64,000 nt of DNA from Zygnema circumcarinatum (GCA_037447605.1 CM074808.1:2760407-2824406); one strand, 5' to 3'. Shown: positions 43,101 to 54,754, counted from the first letter of the stretch. Numbers and translations: made by a program. The notes: generated by a model from the sequence alone, not told the origin.

Positions 43101-45124
43101 AGTAGCATGGAGGGGGAGGAGGAGAGCGGCAAATCGGAAGGGCTACTTAAGTCCTTTTTCAACTTCGGCTTCACCTCCACGTAAAGTGTTTGGGCTCCCT
43201 GTCTGATATAAGGGCACTGACATTGCTGGTAAGGATTGGGAATGTAAGTGAAGGGAAATCCCTGATGCATGTGGTAAGGTGTGAGGTGCAGGGCCCCAAA
43301 GGCGCGTGCAGATGTGTTGCATACCACTGTGAAGAACATACTCGGAGATCATGCACTACATCTCTTGGCCATGAAGGAGCTTCGGGAGCTTGTGGCGTTT
43401 GCAAAGGAAACACAATTTGACTTGAAGGTCAGCTGAGATTCGTATTCTACTCTTATCACTATCTCGTTAGTTGGAAATGGAAAGTTTGGCTACTATTGCA
43501 CGTGTTCATACTGGGACGTTTTGGTCATTCTTTGAAGTTGAGGCTTAACTCTGTGAAGTGCGTTGTCCAAGTTTTTAGTCAAGGGGCTCTAATGGGTAAC
43601 GGTTGGTTTCTTGTTGCCTGTAATCTATCGGTTTCACAAGACTTAGGTTATTTAGGATTGCTCTGAATGACACATCTCATTTTTTCTGACTTTGCAGGAA
43701 TTTCTACGAGAGCACCAGGGAAGTGCAGTTAGGCTGGAAGACTTCCCTACAGCTCTTAAAATCATGCGTCTTAAGGTGTGCTTCCAATCACAGCTGGAAG
43801 TTGATAACCTACGTTTCTTACTTTCTCTTCTTTTCCTTAGTCTCTTTGTTGGCTCTGCATTGTGTGGTGGGAGCAGTTGGGATCAGACGGTGCCAGTAGT
43901 CGCGCCGATGCGGAATTTCTATTGGCGCAGATGCAGGCAGTTGGATTTCACGAGTGGACGGTGGTGCTGGCGACCTTACTGCAACGGATTGATGTAAGAG
44001 AGAGACAACAACTACTCTCGTCACCCTATTACTCACTCACTCGAGCATTTGTTTTCCATGCGGAGTATGACGAAGTAGTCGTTTGTTTCACAATTCTTCA
44101 CCATTCTGGTGATTATGCATTATGTGAACTAGACGACAGATGCACAGCTGCTGAAGAGGGTAATGGAGGAGGTGTGGCAACTATTTTGTAAAGCGGGAGC
44201 TGATGCTGTCCTGTTCTTGATAAGTACTTGTTGGTTAAACATACTGTTTAAGGATAGAATCACCAAATGTAGCCTTGTTTGGAGCGCTTCGATGAAACAA
44301 GAACCTATTCTTCCTCCAGGCTTGCTTATCTGTTGTAATAGAGACTGAAAAACGATTATTTTGCAACATGTTGAGAATACGCCGTTGTATGGGCAAAATT
44401 GTTCCAGAAAGGTGACTTTTGCCAACCTGGGTGCAGAATGTGTGACGCGTAACATGAGGTGCATGAGTCAGACAATCGATCAAGGCCAATTGTGGGCCGG
44501 CCCTTTTCTGAACGTATGGATGGGATGTATGGGTTGCAGGTGCTCCTTAATCTTTTCCGCGACGACCTGAAGCTGTGGCTGGCCTATGAGAAGACCATCA
44601 TGGTGAGGCTGCATCGCCGCCCTTGTTTGTGCATGTCTCTTCTTGTACCTCGAACTCTCAGGAAGAAATGTTTGAAATCTGCTCTAGTTAAATGTCCAGA
44701 AGTTGTACTTCTCGCTTATGGCAAATGGACTAACTCTTTGGATATTCCTGGGGTATCTGTTTGGAGCTGTTCTGCAATCCGTCTTTTGCTTTGATTGGGT
44801 TACCATTCACTTTGATGAATGCTCAGGTTGTAAGGTCAGAAATAATGAAAGTCCTTCCGGCGTGTCTTCTTTTAAGGACTGTTGGAAGGTTCAATTTTTT
44901 TTTGGGGGGGACAGACGCCCTGAAAGAAACAGGTGAAGCCAGTGCGATTGTTACTGTCAGGGTATAGAGATTGCGGAAGGTCTGACTATTATGTGTGGGT
45001 TGTTGAGATACAGGCCCAGTTGAACGCTTACCAGTATGAAGACCTCCTTCAAGCATTGAGAACGGAGCTAAGCGACCATTTTGATCACCACTCAATTCCA
45101 ATTGTGAAGGAGACGCAGGAATAG
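34136..45124 (+). CDS. RIC1: RIC1 homologue, Rab-GEF (RAB6-type) complex subunit
   Basis: Large partner of the RIC1-RGP1 exchange factor that activates RAB6/RABH GTPases at the Golgi. Exons: 34136-34276 (start MYIAYGWPKLL), 34491-34640, 34979-35127, 35452-35644 (LLGLSNGRLHLVSW), 35884-36320, 36632-37076 (VSCIAWSPDNWAFAVGWKER), 37370-37593 (LKSKKWRVFGD), 38368-38563 (LYPRYHLDESSLLY), 38736-38896, 39139-39313, 39827-39883, 40303-40482 (LDPELDFDREVYPLG), 40856-40968, 41368-41538, 41776-41833 (FDRKQYRTATCYIL), 42429-42488, 42647-42688, 43068-43180, 43312-43427, 43698-43775, 43877-43993, 44540-44602 (LFRDDLKLWLAYE), 45014-45124 (TAG). The N-terminal half is WD40-like and the C-terminal half is the RIC1 domain. 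About 1,185 residues, close to plant RIC1. All phases agree except 43180 to 43312 (2 joins 2), so a small exon of length 2 mod 3, or an indel, is unaccounted for. Confidence 0.9.
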
Positions 45125-46449
45125 GAAGACTGCGTGGTCAGCCTTTTCCTGAACTATCGGTCGCTGGCAGAAGACTTGGTTACAAGTCCCTACTCTTGCA
45201 GTGCTGCGATGAAGGGCAGGCAATGCAGGCAGCTGCTCAGCTTATGTCGCCTCCACAGCTGCACCAAATGCAGCTTTCGATCTTCCACTTCGTGTCAAAT
45301 CGTCGCCAATTGTCACATTTTTTTTCCGTCAAATTTTTGCAGAGGAGCAGGAGAGTCCGTGCAGTATATGTAGTGGCCACGGTATTGGAAGGGCCTGCAT
45401 TCGTTGCTCCGCGGCTGGTCTCGAGACCTGTCATTAGAAGTCAGTGTGGAAGCCACCGCGTTGCTCGCTACTTGTGGCTCCCCAGGAGAGGGAGGGGTGG
45501 GTCTGTGGGAGGTGGCAGTAGGGGTGCGCATATTGGAGGGTAGTACCGGGCCTGCCATTTAGGCACCGTTTAATAATGCAGTGTTAGCGTTGTGCCCCCA
45601 AGTGGGCGCAACTCGTTGTTACTTCAGCCTCTATTGAGTGATGGCCGAGTGCGGCCCTTTCAGTCGCTGGCATTGCCTGCTGATTCTGATTAGGAGCTGC
45701 ATACTTTTGTCCCTTGGTGTTTGCTTTGTTTTGTGGCGTTTGTGGGTAATCCAGCTTTGAGTGACAGTAACATGCGGCGATACGTCTGAGAGAGATGAAG
45801 AGGGAGGGGGCTGTCTACTGGCATCTCCAAGCAGTGGAAAGCTCAGCATAAAGGAAGGATTGATACACTCTGCAGCATGCATGTCAGCAATCATCATTAG
45901 CTTGAGTAGGCCCCTCCAATTGGAGGAGGCTGCGGCTAACCATCACAAAAGCAGTCTTTCCATTCCATCGTTGCAAAAGGGATATGCATTTTTGTTTATT
46001 GCTAAACTCAGTGGAATTGCATTTATAGAACCTAGAGGGTTAAAGTTGAGAGTTTAGACGTATCAAACATGCCCATGTTGTTCAAGGAAGTGGCAGATTT
46101 GAGTGTGAACAAAATATCTCGCACATAAGCATCTATGCAATGTCTTTCAAAATATTTTGCTTTACTGAAGTGTGCCTTCGTTTTTCTTTTTGACCAACTT
46201 GCCTCCTTAATTCGATGGCTCTTCAGAAAAAGGCCATCACACTCACACTCTCTTAAACTCATCGCATATTTTCTCTCTTGGCGTGAAACCAAGAGAGATT
46301 ATCGAATCATTGTTATTATTATTATTATTAGTGAAATTTTTCTCGTGCGCTCAAATGCAGTCCCCGTCCTTTGGCCCAGAGCCTCCAAAAGTGTGAAAAG
46401 GGAAAGGACCCTCCATTGCGAACTTACAATTGATTATATCCAATCGCAA
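45125..46449. other. Intergenic region 3' of RIC1
   Basis: Holds the RIC1 3' UTR. Open frames at 45196-45543 and 45761-46057 show no family motifs. No gene recognised. Confidence 0.5.
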
Positions 46450-46520
46450 CTCGTCACGTGTCTATTATCACACGTGGCAACCCCTAACTGGTGACGGTCT
46501 TAAATTTGTACACGTGGCGA
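46450..46520 (+). promoter_or_regulatory. Cluster of three CACGTG G-boxes upstream of the plastid export-protein gene
   Basis: CACGTG cores occur at about 46455, 46471 and 46511, the last two in the form CACGTGGC, 110-170 bases before the start codon at 46627. G-boxes/ABREs of this form bind bZIP and bHLH factors in plants and often mark light- or stress-regulated genes. Factor identity is inferred only. Confidence 0.6.
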
Positions 46521-46626
46521 ATTTCCATTGGAGGTGCCTCACTCTGGGCTCCACTCTCCAAACGGAGTGAATGCTTTCCGACGGTCTGTCTGAGAGAGCG
46601 CCCCTCTCCGGCGGACGCTGACGGCA

Positions 46627-48978
46627 ATGGCCATGGCCATGGCGCCCGCCTCCCTCTCCCTCGCATCCCCTCCCTTCCCTTCCCGCCGCAGCCTCCTGTT
46701 TGAAGGCGCTCCCCTGCAGGCACGCGCGCAGGTGGCTGCGCTGCAGGGGCCCTCGCCCGCACGCGCGTTAGGGCGACAGGGAGCTTTGCGCTCCCTTCTC
46801 GTTAGGCCTAGAGTTCAAGTGCAGGTAAGTCGGAAGCAGTGTAGGAGATGCTATATTATGCCAAAGGGAGAGAGAGAGAGAAGGGGAGGGAGGTAGATGA
46901 GGGGGAGAGGAGAGGGAGGGGGAGAAGGAGGCGGAGGAGAGCGGGGAGTGGGAAGGAGGTGGGGGCGGAGGGGGGGAAGAGAGAGAGGAAGAGAGAAAAT
47001 GAGAGAGAGAGCGGAAGAGAGAGAGAGCGAGAGCGCGATTTTCGTCCTGCATCGTGTAGGTTTGGAGCTTCAAATGGAAGCCTTCACTGTCAATAGGAAT
47101 GAAGCAAGTTAGTACATTTGCAAGTTAGTTAGCAAGCTAGTACATTTGATCCGCAGAAGCTTAGTTTAAGATTGAGTTTGAGTTTGGAATTCGCATAGGC
47201 AGAGTTGCATAGGAATTAGCAATGCGTGTCCTCCTCGCAAGCTTGTGACAAATGGGTAAAGGCCGATGCAGTTCTACATTGAGAGAGATCTATTATTTTG
47301 AAAAGTTTCATTCCTACTGAGGGAAATTGCTGAGAAAGAGTGAAAAGTACGTTAAACTTCAGCTCATTTTGTATGCCAATGTGTTACTTTTTTCATAAAC
47401 TATGTTTTATAGTCCACAACCTGCAATCCTCTTTTGACACAAAAATGGAGGGTGAGCATGCAGTAAGTTAAAGTTGAAGATGCCAAGTATGAGAGGAGTC
47501 ACGTTTGATGAATTCGCCGTTCTCTGTGGATTTACAGAACAGTCTGGTTAGGAGGCATTGGCTGAAACTGCAGTCGCATGGACGAGCGTTTTGCTCGAAG
47601 GCATTTTGGAAGCAGCACGAAGATGAGATCTAGAAACTTCAGCTACCGGCTAGAAGGAACAGTTACAATCACTAAACTGAAGCTCTCTTAAGCGAGGCAA
47701 GCAAGAACCATACGGGTTCTGAGACTTCGTGCGTATGTATTGTCTGGAAAATGTGCAGCGAAACCCTTTTTCCGGCGGTGGACGTTCCTTCTCCTCGGTT
47801 CCACTGTCATCCTCTTCTTCCTGCAAAGGCTGGACAAGGGTTTCCTCCAGCTCCAGCTCCAGCTCCAGATTTCCTGCCGAAAGGCCTTCTCTTCCTGTGA
47901 AGGTCCCTCATGTGGACACATCCACTTCGCCTGCAGCATCTTCCTTTACTCTCTCACCGCTTGTCTCAGCATTGCTGCTGACCGTCTCCATCCTCCCCCT
48001 CTTTGGGCTCCTCTCTCCGCCTGCTTCTGCAACAGTGGCTGCAGACTCCATAGCAGCCCTCAGTTTTGGTCAAAAAGTTGCAACAGCACTTAGATCTTCG
48101 GGAATTTCGGATGAAGTTATTATTTTCTTAATGGCTATGCTCCCCGTGATAGAGCTTCGAGGGTCCGTTCCAGTGGCGTATTGGATGAAGCTGAATCCCT
48201 TCAACGCCTCGGTGCTTGCAGTACTTGGGTGAGTCTTCGGGCATTCTTTCTCTCTATTTCGCTCGCTCTCTCTACGCGTCTCTCCATCCATGCTCCCCTC
48301 GCCCTCTCCTCTCCTCTCTCTCTCACTTTCTCTCCCACCCCCCCTTGTCTACCTTTCGCCCTTCTTAGCACCCGTCTCATTTGGTTTGAGCATCTAGCGT
48401 TCTTCTTGCTTGGAAAACAGCCGTCAATCATTGTATCGCTGCGCTCGCCCCTTCCCTTTCTTCCCTATCACTCTCAACCCTAAAACCTTAGAAGCCCTAA
48501 ACACCCCTACGAGCCCATGGCGTGCAGCAACATGGTGCCCGTGCCCTTCATTCTATTGTTCCTGGGACCCATTTCGTCCTACATCATCAGAAGCAATGAG
48601 ACATTGGGGCGCGTCGTGACATGGCTGCTGGAAACCACTCGCAAGAAGGCGGGCCCCATTGCCGAGTTCAGGTGGCTGGGACTGATGCTCTTTGTGGCAG
48701 TTCCGTTGCCTGGAACGGGCGCCTGGTCGGGCGCCATCGCCGCCTTCCTTTTGGGCCTGCCCTTTTGGAGCTCGCTTTCTGCCAATTTCGTGGGGGTCCT
48801 CCTGGCGGGGCTCATAATGAACATCCTCTGCCAGTTGGGGCTCAGATCCGCGCTGCTGTTTGGGCTCGCCCTCTTTTTGGCCTCCACGTTCGTTTGGAGT
48901 TTCTTGAGATGGCTGTCAGGGAGGCTCTCTCTCACAAGCGGCGGCAGGGTGGGACAGGATGTGGACGGACTAAGTTAA
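46627..48978 (+). CDS. Small multi-drug export-type (PF06695) membrane protein, predicted plastid
   Basis: Three exons in phase: 46627-46824, 47759-48228 and 48528-48978, giving about 372 residues. The first ~120 residues are rich in S, A, R and P with long serine runs, as in a plastid transit peptide. A hydrophobic segment follows (SALLLTVSILPLFGLL). The family core is FLMAMLPVIELRGSVPVAYW, continued by NMVPVPFILLFLGPI. Exon 3 has further membrane segments (WLGLMLFVAVPLPGTGAWSG, FVGVLLAGLIMNIL, ALLFGLALFLASTFVWSFL). The ELRG and PLPGTGAWSG motifs fit proteins named putative small multi-drug export protein in bacteria and plants. Transport activity is not proven for the family. The start is the first of two tandem ATGs (MAMAMAPAS). 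Intron 1 contains a GA-rich tract and intron 2 a CT-rich tract. Confidence 0.85.
46860..47040. repeat. GA-rich low-complexity tract in intron 1
   Basis: About 180 bp of GGGAGAG and GAGAGA units on the plus strand. Open frames through it (RERE, GEGG) are composition artefacts. Confidence 0.8.
48240..48350. repeat. CT-rich low-complexity tract in intron 2
   Basis: CTCTC and CCCTC units inside the second intron of the PF06695 gene, shortly after the donor site. Confidence 0.7.
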
Positions 48979-50483
48979 GAGTTATTAATAATATTTTTAT
49001 TAGTTTTTTTTTTTTAAACACACGTGCTTTTGCTGTTTAACCAGAGGAAATTCTCTGCCCCTGAAAATGTGATGCTCCCCACTCAAGAGTGTGTAGACTT
49101 TTGAAGTATCAGAAATATTCAAGAAGTTGTCAATGGGCAAATGCACGAAGGTAAAACGCACCGGCTCCTGCTCTGCCTTAAACAAACAGAACTGTGTCAC
49201 GGCCGTACACAATGTACGGAGGCCCCGGAAAGCATGGCGTTCCATGTACGGAGGCTGATATCCGTACGGAGACGACCGCATACTTTAGCTGCCACGCCGG
49301 CGTGGCTTTCCACGTGGCATGATGTCATTGGCTGCAAGGAAAGCCTTGCACAAAAAGGCGCTGACACGTGTCATACTGACACTGCAGGTCGCATTGTAGG
49401 GCAGACGTGGCCGCCTGTCCAACTGCGATTCGCTGCAAGCTGCAACCGCGACTCGGCGGCGGCAATCACTTGGCAGCGAGCCACGTGGCAATACAACGGT
49501 GCGTGACGTGGCATCCGAGACTGATCGTAAGCGTCCAAGCCGCGACGCGATTGGAGGATCCCACATCTTGTAATAGGAAAGTCGCATACGTGTCAGCCAC
49601 GTCGGCGCCACGCCGGCGTCACGTTGGTGCCATGTCGTTAAACTGCTCCGACATGGAACTCCGAAGCGCGTCGCACAGGATGCCCAAACGCGCCATGGAA
49701 CGCCGCTCTGAGGTAAAAAATAAAGAATAAAAGTAAAAAAAATCCCCTTTTCCCTTGAGCCAATTCAAGTGTTCAAATAGGCGCTGCTCTCATAAAACGC
49801 CCAGAATCTAATTTTTCCTGAGGCATTTTTTTTTTTTCAGTGCGGCTGAAGTCAGGAAATTCCCCTCAAAGTGTGCTGTTGAACCAGACTCTGGTTAAAT
49901 AAGGTGCCGCGAGTTGAAAAAGCTCTATTTCTTTTGCTTAGCTTCTGTTACTGCAGCTGAGTTTTCACTGTAGGCTTTTTGGTGCTGGCAGACAGCAGCC
50001 AAATCTGCCAACCGAGCAGACATATCAACAGGTGGGTCGCCCCTTAAAACATTGGCACTAACTTTTACTGAAAACCTGGAGCCTCCTGCAGCCTTTCCCG
50101 GGTGCAAGATTTCGCTTGCAGAGGACATTTTCGGAATCCGGAAATCGAACTTGGGCATGTCAGATGCATCACAACACAAAGTCTTTTCATGATGTCCTTG
50201 AACAGCCGTATTTGACTCTCAACGAACCCTAAAAATTCTGCTATTATTTGTGAAACATAGAGGGCTGTCCTTGCAGCAAGTAAATTCTGATGCACCCACC
50301 TATCCGTTAGTGTCTATAACTGCTTAAAATATCAAGACTTATATATAAAAACCCTAATAAGCTCAATCTGAAACTCCTAATCTGAAAGGGGAACCTGCTA
50401 ACTTTTCCTTTGCACCGTTGGTCTATGAGCAGGAGATCTAATCTGATTTTGAAGAAGTATCGACGATTTGTAGGCTTGGCGGC
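48979..50483. other. Intergenic region with a dense ACGTG patch
   Basis: From about 49295 to 49645 there are many ACGTG/CACGT cores (GCCACGTGGCA, GACACGTGTCA, GACGTGGC, GCCACGTCGGC), a palindrome-rich patch that might be a regulatory region. At 49925-50179 on the minus strand there is an 84-codon frame (start MCCDASDMPKF, end TEAKQKK) overlapping another at 50065-50295. Neither shows a known motif. The promoter of the next gene must lie at the right end. Confidence 0.5.
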
Positions 50484-52586
50484 ATGGCTGGGGGTGATAT
50501 TGCGCCGACATCAAAAGAAGTGTCGCCAAATCAGGGAGAAGCAGGTGCGGTCAAGTTAGGGTTTCGGAAGCAGCATGCCTTGTACTTACCATTTTGAATC
50601 GTTCATTTCTCTGTTGTGGTATTTTCTCGTTCCTAACCCTAAAAGTATCACTTGTTTAGGTTTTCACAAGTCTAACGAATGCGTTCTTACTTCCAACATC
50701 CGAATTGCGGCCACTATGCAGGAGGAACAACTCTCTTTAAAAAGCGCGGCAACGTCAAGAACGTGCGGCGGCGCCAAATGGACGATGCAGAAGTTGAAAA
50801 TGCAGAAGATGACGGCGGTTCAGCCGTTGTTCGAAAGGCGAAAGCTGCTCGAAAGAGTGATGGAGTGTTAGGTTTCAGCACAGGAACCGCGTCTCAGCCT
50901 AAGACTGAAAAGGAGGCTCCCAAAATTGGCTTCACATATGAATCCAATCGGCAGGTACAGACCGCTAGCGACAGCAAGGCTACCGCAACCCTAGAAACAG
51001 AGACTGCATTTGACCGAGATGCTCGAGCCATCAGAGAAAAGGTGCTGAAAAATGCAGAGGCTGCTCTTAAAGGAAGCAAAAATGACGATAAACTGTACAA
51101 GGGGCAAGCAGCCTATATGGATCATACTGCAGGATTCCGCCGGGAGCACACGGTAGCAGGAGAGAAGGCCTCTGGGGCCCACGGCCCCCTTAGAGCTTCA
51201 GCACATATTCGGTGGTCTGTGAGATTTGACTATCAGCCAGACTTATGTAAAGATTACAAAGAGACGGGATACTGCGGCTATGGTGATGCCTGCAAGTTTA
51301 TGCACGATCGAGGAGACTACAAGTCCGGATGGCAGTTGGAGAACGAGTGGACAGCGAAGGAGAAGAGGAGGAAGGAGATGGCGGCTCGGGGGATCACGGA
51401 AGAAGAAGAAGACGGGGGAGGGGGAGAGGAGGGAGAGGACAGCGGCGATGAGGAGTTGCCCTTCGCGTGCTTCATTTGCAGGCAGCCCTTTACGGATCCC
51501 GTGGTTACCCGATGCAAGCACTATTTTTGCGAGCACTGCGCACTTAAGGTGAGGAAAAAGGCGGAGAGGGCTCTCTCCCCCTCTCCTCCTCCCTCTCCTC
51601 CCTCTCCTCTTCCCTCTCCCCTCTCCCCTCTCCCCTCTCCCATCTCCCCCCTCTCCCAACTCCCCTCTCCCCTCTCCCCTCTCCCCTCTCCCCTCTCCCC
51701 TCTCCCCCTCCCTCTCCCCCTCCCTCTCCCCTCTCCCCTCTCCCCTCTCCCCTCTCCCCTCTCCCCTCTCCCCTCTCCCCTCTCCCCTCTCCCCTCTCCC
51801 CTCTCCCCTCTCCCTCTCCTCTCCCTCTCCCCTCTCCCCTCTCCCCTCTCCCCTCTCCCCTCTCCCCTCTCCCTCTCCTCTCCCTCTCCCCTCTCCCCTC
51901 TCCCCTCTCCCCTCTCCCCTCTCCCCTCTCCCCTCTCCTCTCCCTCTCCCTCTCCTCTCCTCTCCCCTCTCCTCCTCTCCCTCTCCCCTCTCCCCTCTCC
52001 CTCTCCTCTCCTCTCCTCTCCTCTCCTCTCCTCTCCCCTCTCCTCTCCTCTCCCTCTCCCCTCTCCCCTCTCCCCTCTCCCCTCTCCCCTCTCCCCTCTC
52101 CCCTCTCCCCTCTCCCCTCTCCCCTCTCCCCTCTCCCCTCTCCCCTCTCTCCCTCTCCCCTCTCCCCTCTCCCCTCTCCCCTCTCCCCTCTCCCTCTTCC
52201 CTCTCCCCTCTCCCCTCTCCCCTTCCCTCTCCCCTCTCCCCTCTCCCCTGTTCTGCTGTTAAAGCGATTTTCTTGTTGGCTGTTTGCGGCACCTCTGGAG
52301 AGCGAACAGGTCTGCTCCGATGTTCAGTACATGTATCTGTTTGCTTGAGACATTTCAAACCCTAAATTCCTCAGAAATGTTAAAAATTAGAAGGCCCTAA
52401 TGCCAGGAAGCGATGGTGGATGTGGCTGTGCAGCACAATGCGAGGAACAAGAACTGCTTTGTATGCAATAAGCCGACGAATGGGGTGTTCAACACAGCGC
52501 ATGAAATCATAAAGAAGATGAAGGAGACGCGAGAGCTTGCAGAGAAGCCAACGCAAGGCGAGGCCGAGGCGGAGGAGGAAGGCTGA
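50484..52586 (+). CDS. CWC24: RNF113/Cwc24 homologue: CCCH zinc finger plus RING splicing factor
   Basis: Three exons in phase (50484-50544, 50722-51548, 52434-52586), about 346 residues. The short N-terminus is followed by basic [15 protein letters not shown], the family's conserved start. A helical acidic/basic region follows with a conserved block around [20 protein letters not shown]. The CCCH finger has the form C-x8-C-x5-C-x3-H ([26 protein letters not shown]). A C3HC4 RING opens at [20 protein letters not shown] and YFCEHCALK and closes in the last exon at [17 protein letters not shown]. The protein ends in an acidic EAEAEEEG tail. Cwc24/RNF113A joins the spliceosome before the first catalytic step and has ubiquitin-ligase potential. 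All eight RING ligands and the CCCH ligands are intact. The RING is split by intron 2, which is mostly simple repeat. Confidence 0.92.
51575..52252 (+). repeat. (CCCCTCT)n polypyrimidine array in an intron
   Basis: Nearly 680 bp of CCCCTCTCC-type units, pure pyrimidine on the plus strand apart from a few interruptions near the left end, fills most of intron 2 (51549-52433). Frames reading [10 protein letters not shown] on one strand and GERGEGR on the other cross it but are not coding. Confidence 0.92.
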
Positions 52587-52962
52587 ACCTGATCCTGCTT
52601 GAGCGAAGAAGCTGTTCCATGCGGCGGTCAGGCTCCGTTGGTCCGTTGCATTCATTTTTGTATGAGTAGGCCGAGGGCTGCCTTGCAGCCCTGCTGTAAT
52701 TTTTGTAAACTCTCGCGTTTGAATTGAACTCAAGACTCTCCGAACGGTTTTAGGACTTTGAGATTGACTCGTTTTAACCCTAATTCAGATCGCGATGTCC
52801 TCTCAATTTAGCTGAAAGAAAGTGTCCGAAGTGCCAAAAAATACGACAATACTTTTGTTATTCTACAGCTTTTATCGAGTGCATTCGCCATTTAATAAAG
52901 GCCTCGACTCGCTTTCTTGCAATTATGATGATTGATTATTATGATTAATTATTCATTTAGAT

Positions 52963-53228
52963 ATAAATATAGGAAACTGATAAATTAACTACTTTTTTGA
53001 ATCGATACAATCCTTTTTTTGCCGTGCAGATTTTAAAATAGACAAAAAGGATTAAAAACGAAAAATTATTTTTTCACACCTTTTTTGGATCGAGACACAC
53101 CTTTTTCCGTCGAAAAGTTTTTATTTTACCAAAAGAAGGTCAAAACCTAAAAACCCATTTAAGCCCTAAAAAAATCCTTTTTTTTGCATAAAAAACGTAA
53201 AACGAATAGGCATTGCACTTACAATGGC
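52963..53228 (+). repeat. Left inverted arm
   Basis: AT-rich arm matching the reverse complement of 54755-55038 with substitutions and small indels. Confidence 0.75.
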
Positions 53229-53759
53229 GATGTCATCATATGCACATAGCTCCTCTACTTTTTGGCTTAACGACACACGGCTCTACAAACTGGTGCAAAC
53301 CTTCAACTCTTATAAATTGGAAAAGACGCGAAAAATCACTCACTGAATTACTCATGCTAAGACTCAGTTTTATCAAGGCCTCGTATGGCTCATACAGAAG
53401 ACTCTTTCTCCATTTCTATCCATCATGACTTACTCAAAATAACTTTCTTAGAATCCACTATAGTTTAGAACGATCCTCACAAAAACTAAATGCTGAAGGA
53501 TAACCTCCAAAGGTTTGGGCTTTAGTCACAAAAACAAAAGCTCAAATAAGAAATGAAATTGGAAATGAAATAAAAAATGTTCTGAAATGTTCTGCTACCC
53601 TAGGGCTCAGTGTAGCGGTTGCTACGCCCACCATGGTGCTCCGCGCACCATGTGCCCCGCCGTATGGCCATACAGTCAGCAGTCCTCATATTTTCCACCC
53701 TGTACAGTGCGTCCCCAAGAAATTCGCCCCGATTTTGCCGAAACCACCTTTTTGTACGG

Positions 53760-54045
53760 TAACTCTGTGTTAGCCGTATTATCCGTACTATCCGTACCCC
53801 TAAAACCCTTAAACCCTAGAAACCCTACGGACCGTACTAGCCGTACTGGCCGTACTTGCCGTACTTGCTGTACTAGCCGTTACGGGCTTCAGCAAAACTC
53901 ACCGAATCTTCCCGCACGTGCCGCCGTATGAGGCGCTCGCTCGTCTTTCCTCCTTTTTTGGCTCCGATACGACACGATACGATATGATACTGAACGACAC
54001 GGTACGCCACGGTACGATATGGTACGGTACGATACGTACGGTCCA
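53760..54045. repeat. Degenerate CCGTACT / GGTACG repeats
   Basis: Near-tandem GCCGTACT units (53765-53882) followed by GATACGAC and GGTACG units (53965-54040). Every unit is centred on the palindrome GTAC or close to it. A short CCCTAAA/CCCTAGA patch at 53800-53827 resembles plant telo-boxes. Confidence 0.6.
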
Positions 54046-54329
54046 ACATGAACTCTAACAATACCGCCCGTCTATTGGTAACACGAACCTTCTATTTGCA
54101 AAAATCAATATTTTCGCCTCATATTTGCCAAAACCATGGCGAAAATATGAGGACTGTTGACTGTACCGTACAGCCAATGTACAGTACTGTGCTCGTACGG
54201 TCCATCGTACGGCAGATCGTATGGGCTCGCTGGAAACTATCACTGCAAAGAGAAAGAGGAGAGAATTAGGGTAAAGGGCAGGAACGTCTTCTTACACTCA
54301 ACCACGCAACCCCTTTTAAAGAAACAACG

Positions 54330-54470
54330 CAAACTTTCATTGAACTCGCGATGGCGAGGCCATCAAATTTACATGGATAAAGGCAAAATGTGGAACCACG
54401 AAGGACTGGTCACAAAGGACCGAAACACAATAAAACGAAGCTAGGAGCGGAAAACTACGCCTAGGCACAA
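54330..54470 (+). repeat. Dispersed repeat, copy D
   Basis: Same family as 1262-1400: GCGATGGCGAGGCCATCAAA, ACCACGAAGGACTGGTCACA and GGAGCGGAAAACTACGCC occur in the same order. A weaker copy (C) begins near 53208 at the inner edge of the left inverted arm. Confidence 0.6.
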
Positions 54471-54491
54471 CAACGCAGCCCTAGAAGCAGC

Positions 54492-54501
54492 NNNNNNNNN
54501 N
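54492..54501. other. Assembly gap (10 N)
   Basis: Ten N within the interior of the candidate inverted-arm element. The real distance is unknown. Confidence 0.99.
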
Positions 54502-54754
54502 AGGGAGCGAGGCTTGCGTACGTGCAAGCGGACCCTCCGGTCGATCGAAAATACCAGGACCCAAAAGGCGATGACATACAGAAAACAAATGCTCATCGAA
54601 AGATTGCAATGACTCAAGGAAAGCAGGGTTAGGAGGGAGAGTTCGCAAAAGGTATGACGGACGCAAAGCAAAACAACGAGTAAGCAAAGAAAAAGCCACC
54701 TGAGCCACCTTTTAAAGTGGTTGCAAAGGTCTTTCATCGATAATGATTGCCTTT

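Noticed and set aside
45196-45543. 115-codon frame after the RIC1 stop
   Set aside because: No motif and a composition like flanking noncoding DNA. Most likely the RIC1 3' UTR or spacer.
49925-50295. Two overlapping minus-strand frames (84 and 76 codons)
   Set aside because: No recognisable family, no supporting splice pattern or promoter. Mentioned only in the intergenic entry.
51243-52358. 371-codon minus-strand frame (GERGEGR repeats) and the plus-strand SPLSPLP extension
   Set aside because: Both are translations of the pyrimidine/purine repeat in the Cwc24 intron. The real coding exon stops at the donor after HCALK.
53800-53830. CCCTAAA/CCCTAGA motifs suggesting telomeric DNA
   Set aside because: Only a few degenerate units. 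Single CCCTAA motifs also occur elsewhere (for example 48475-48510) and are common telo-box-like sites in plant genomes.
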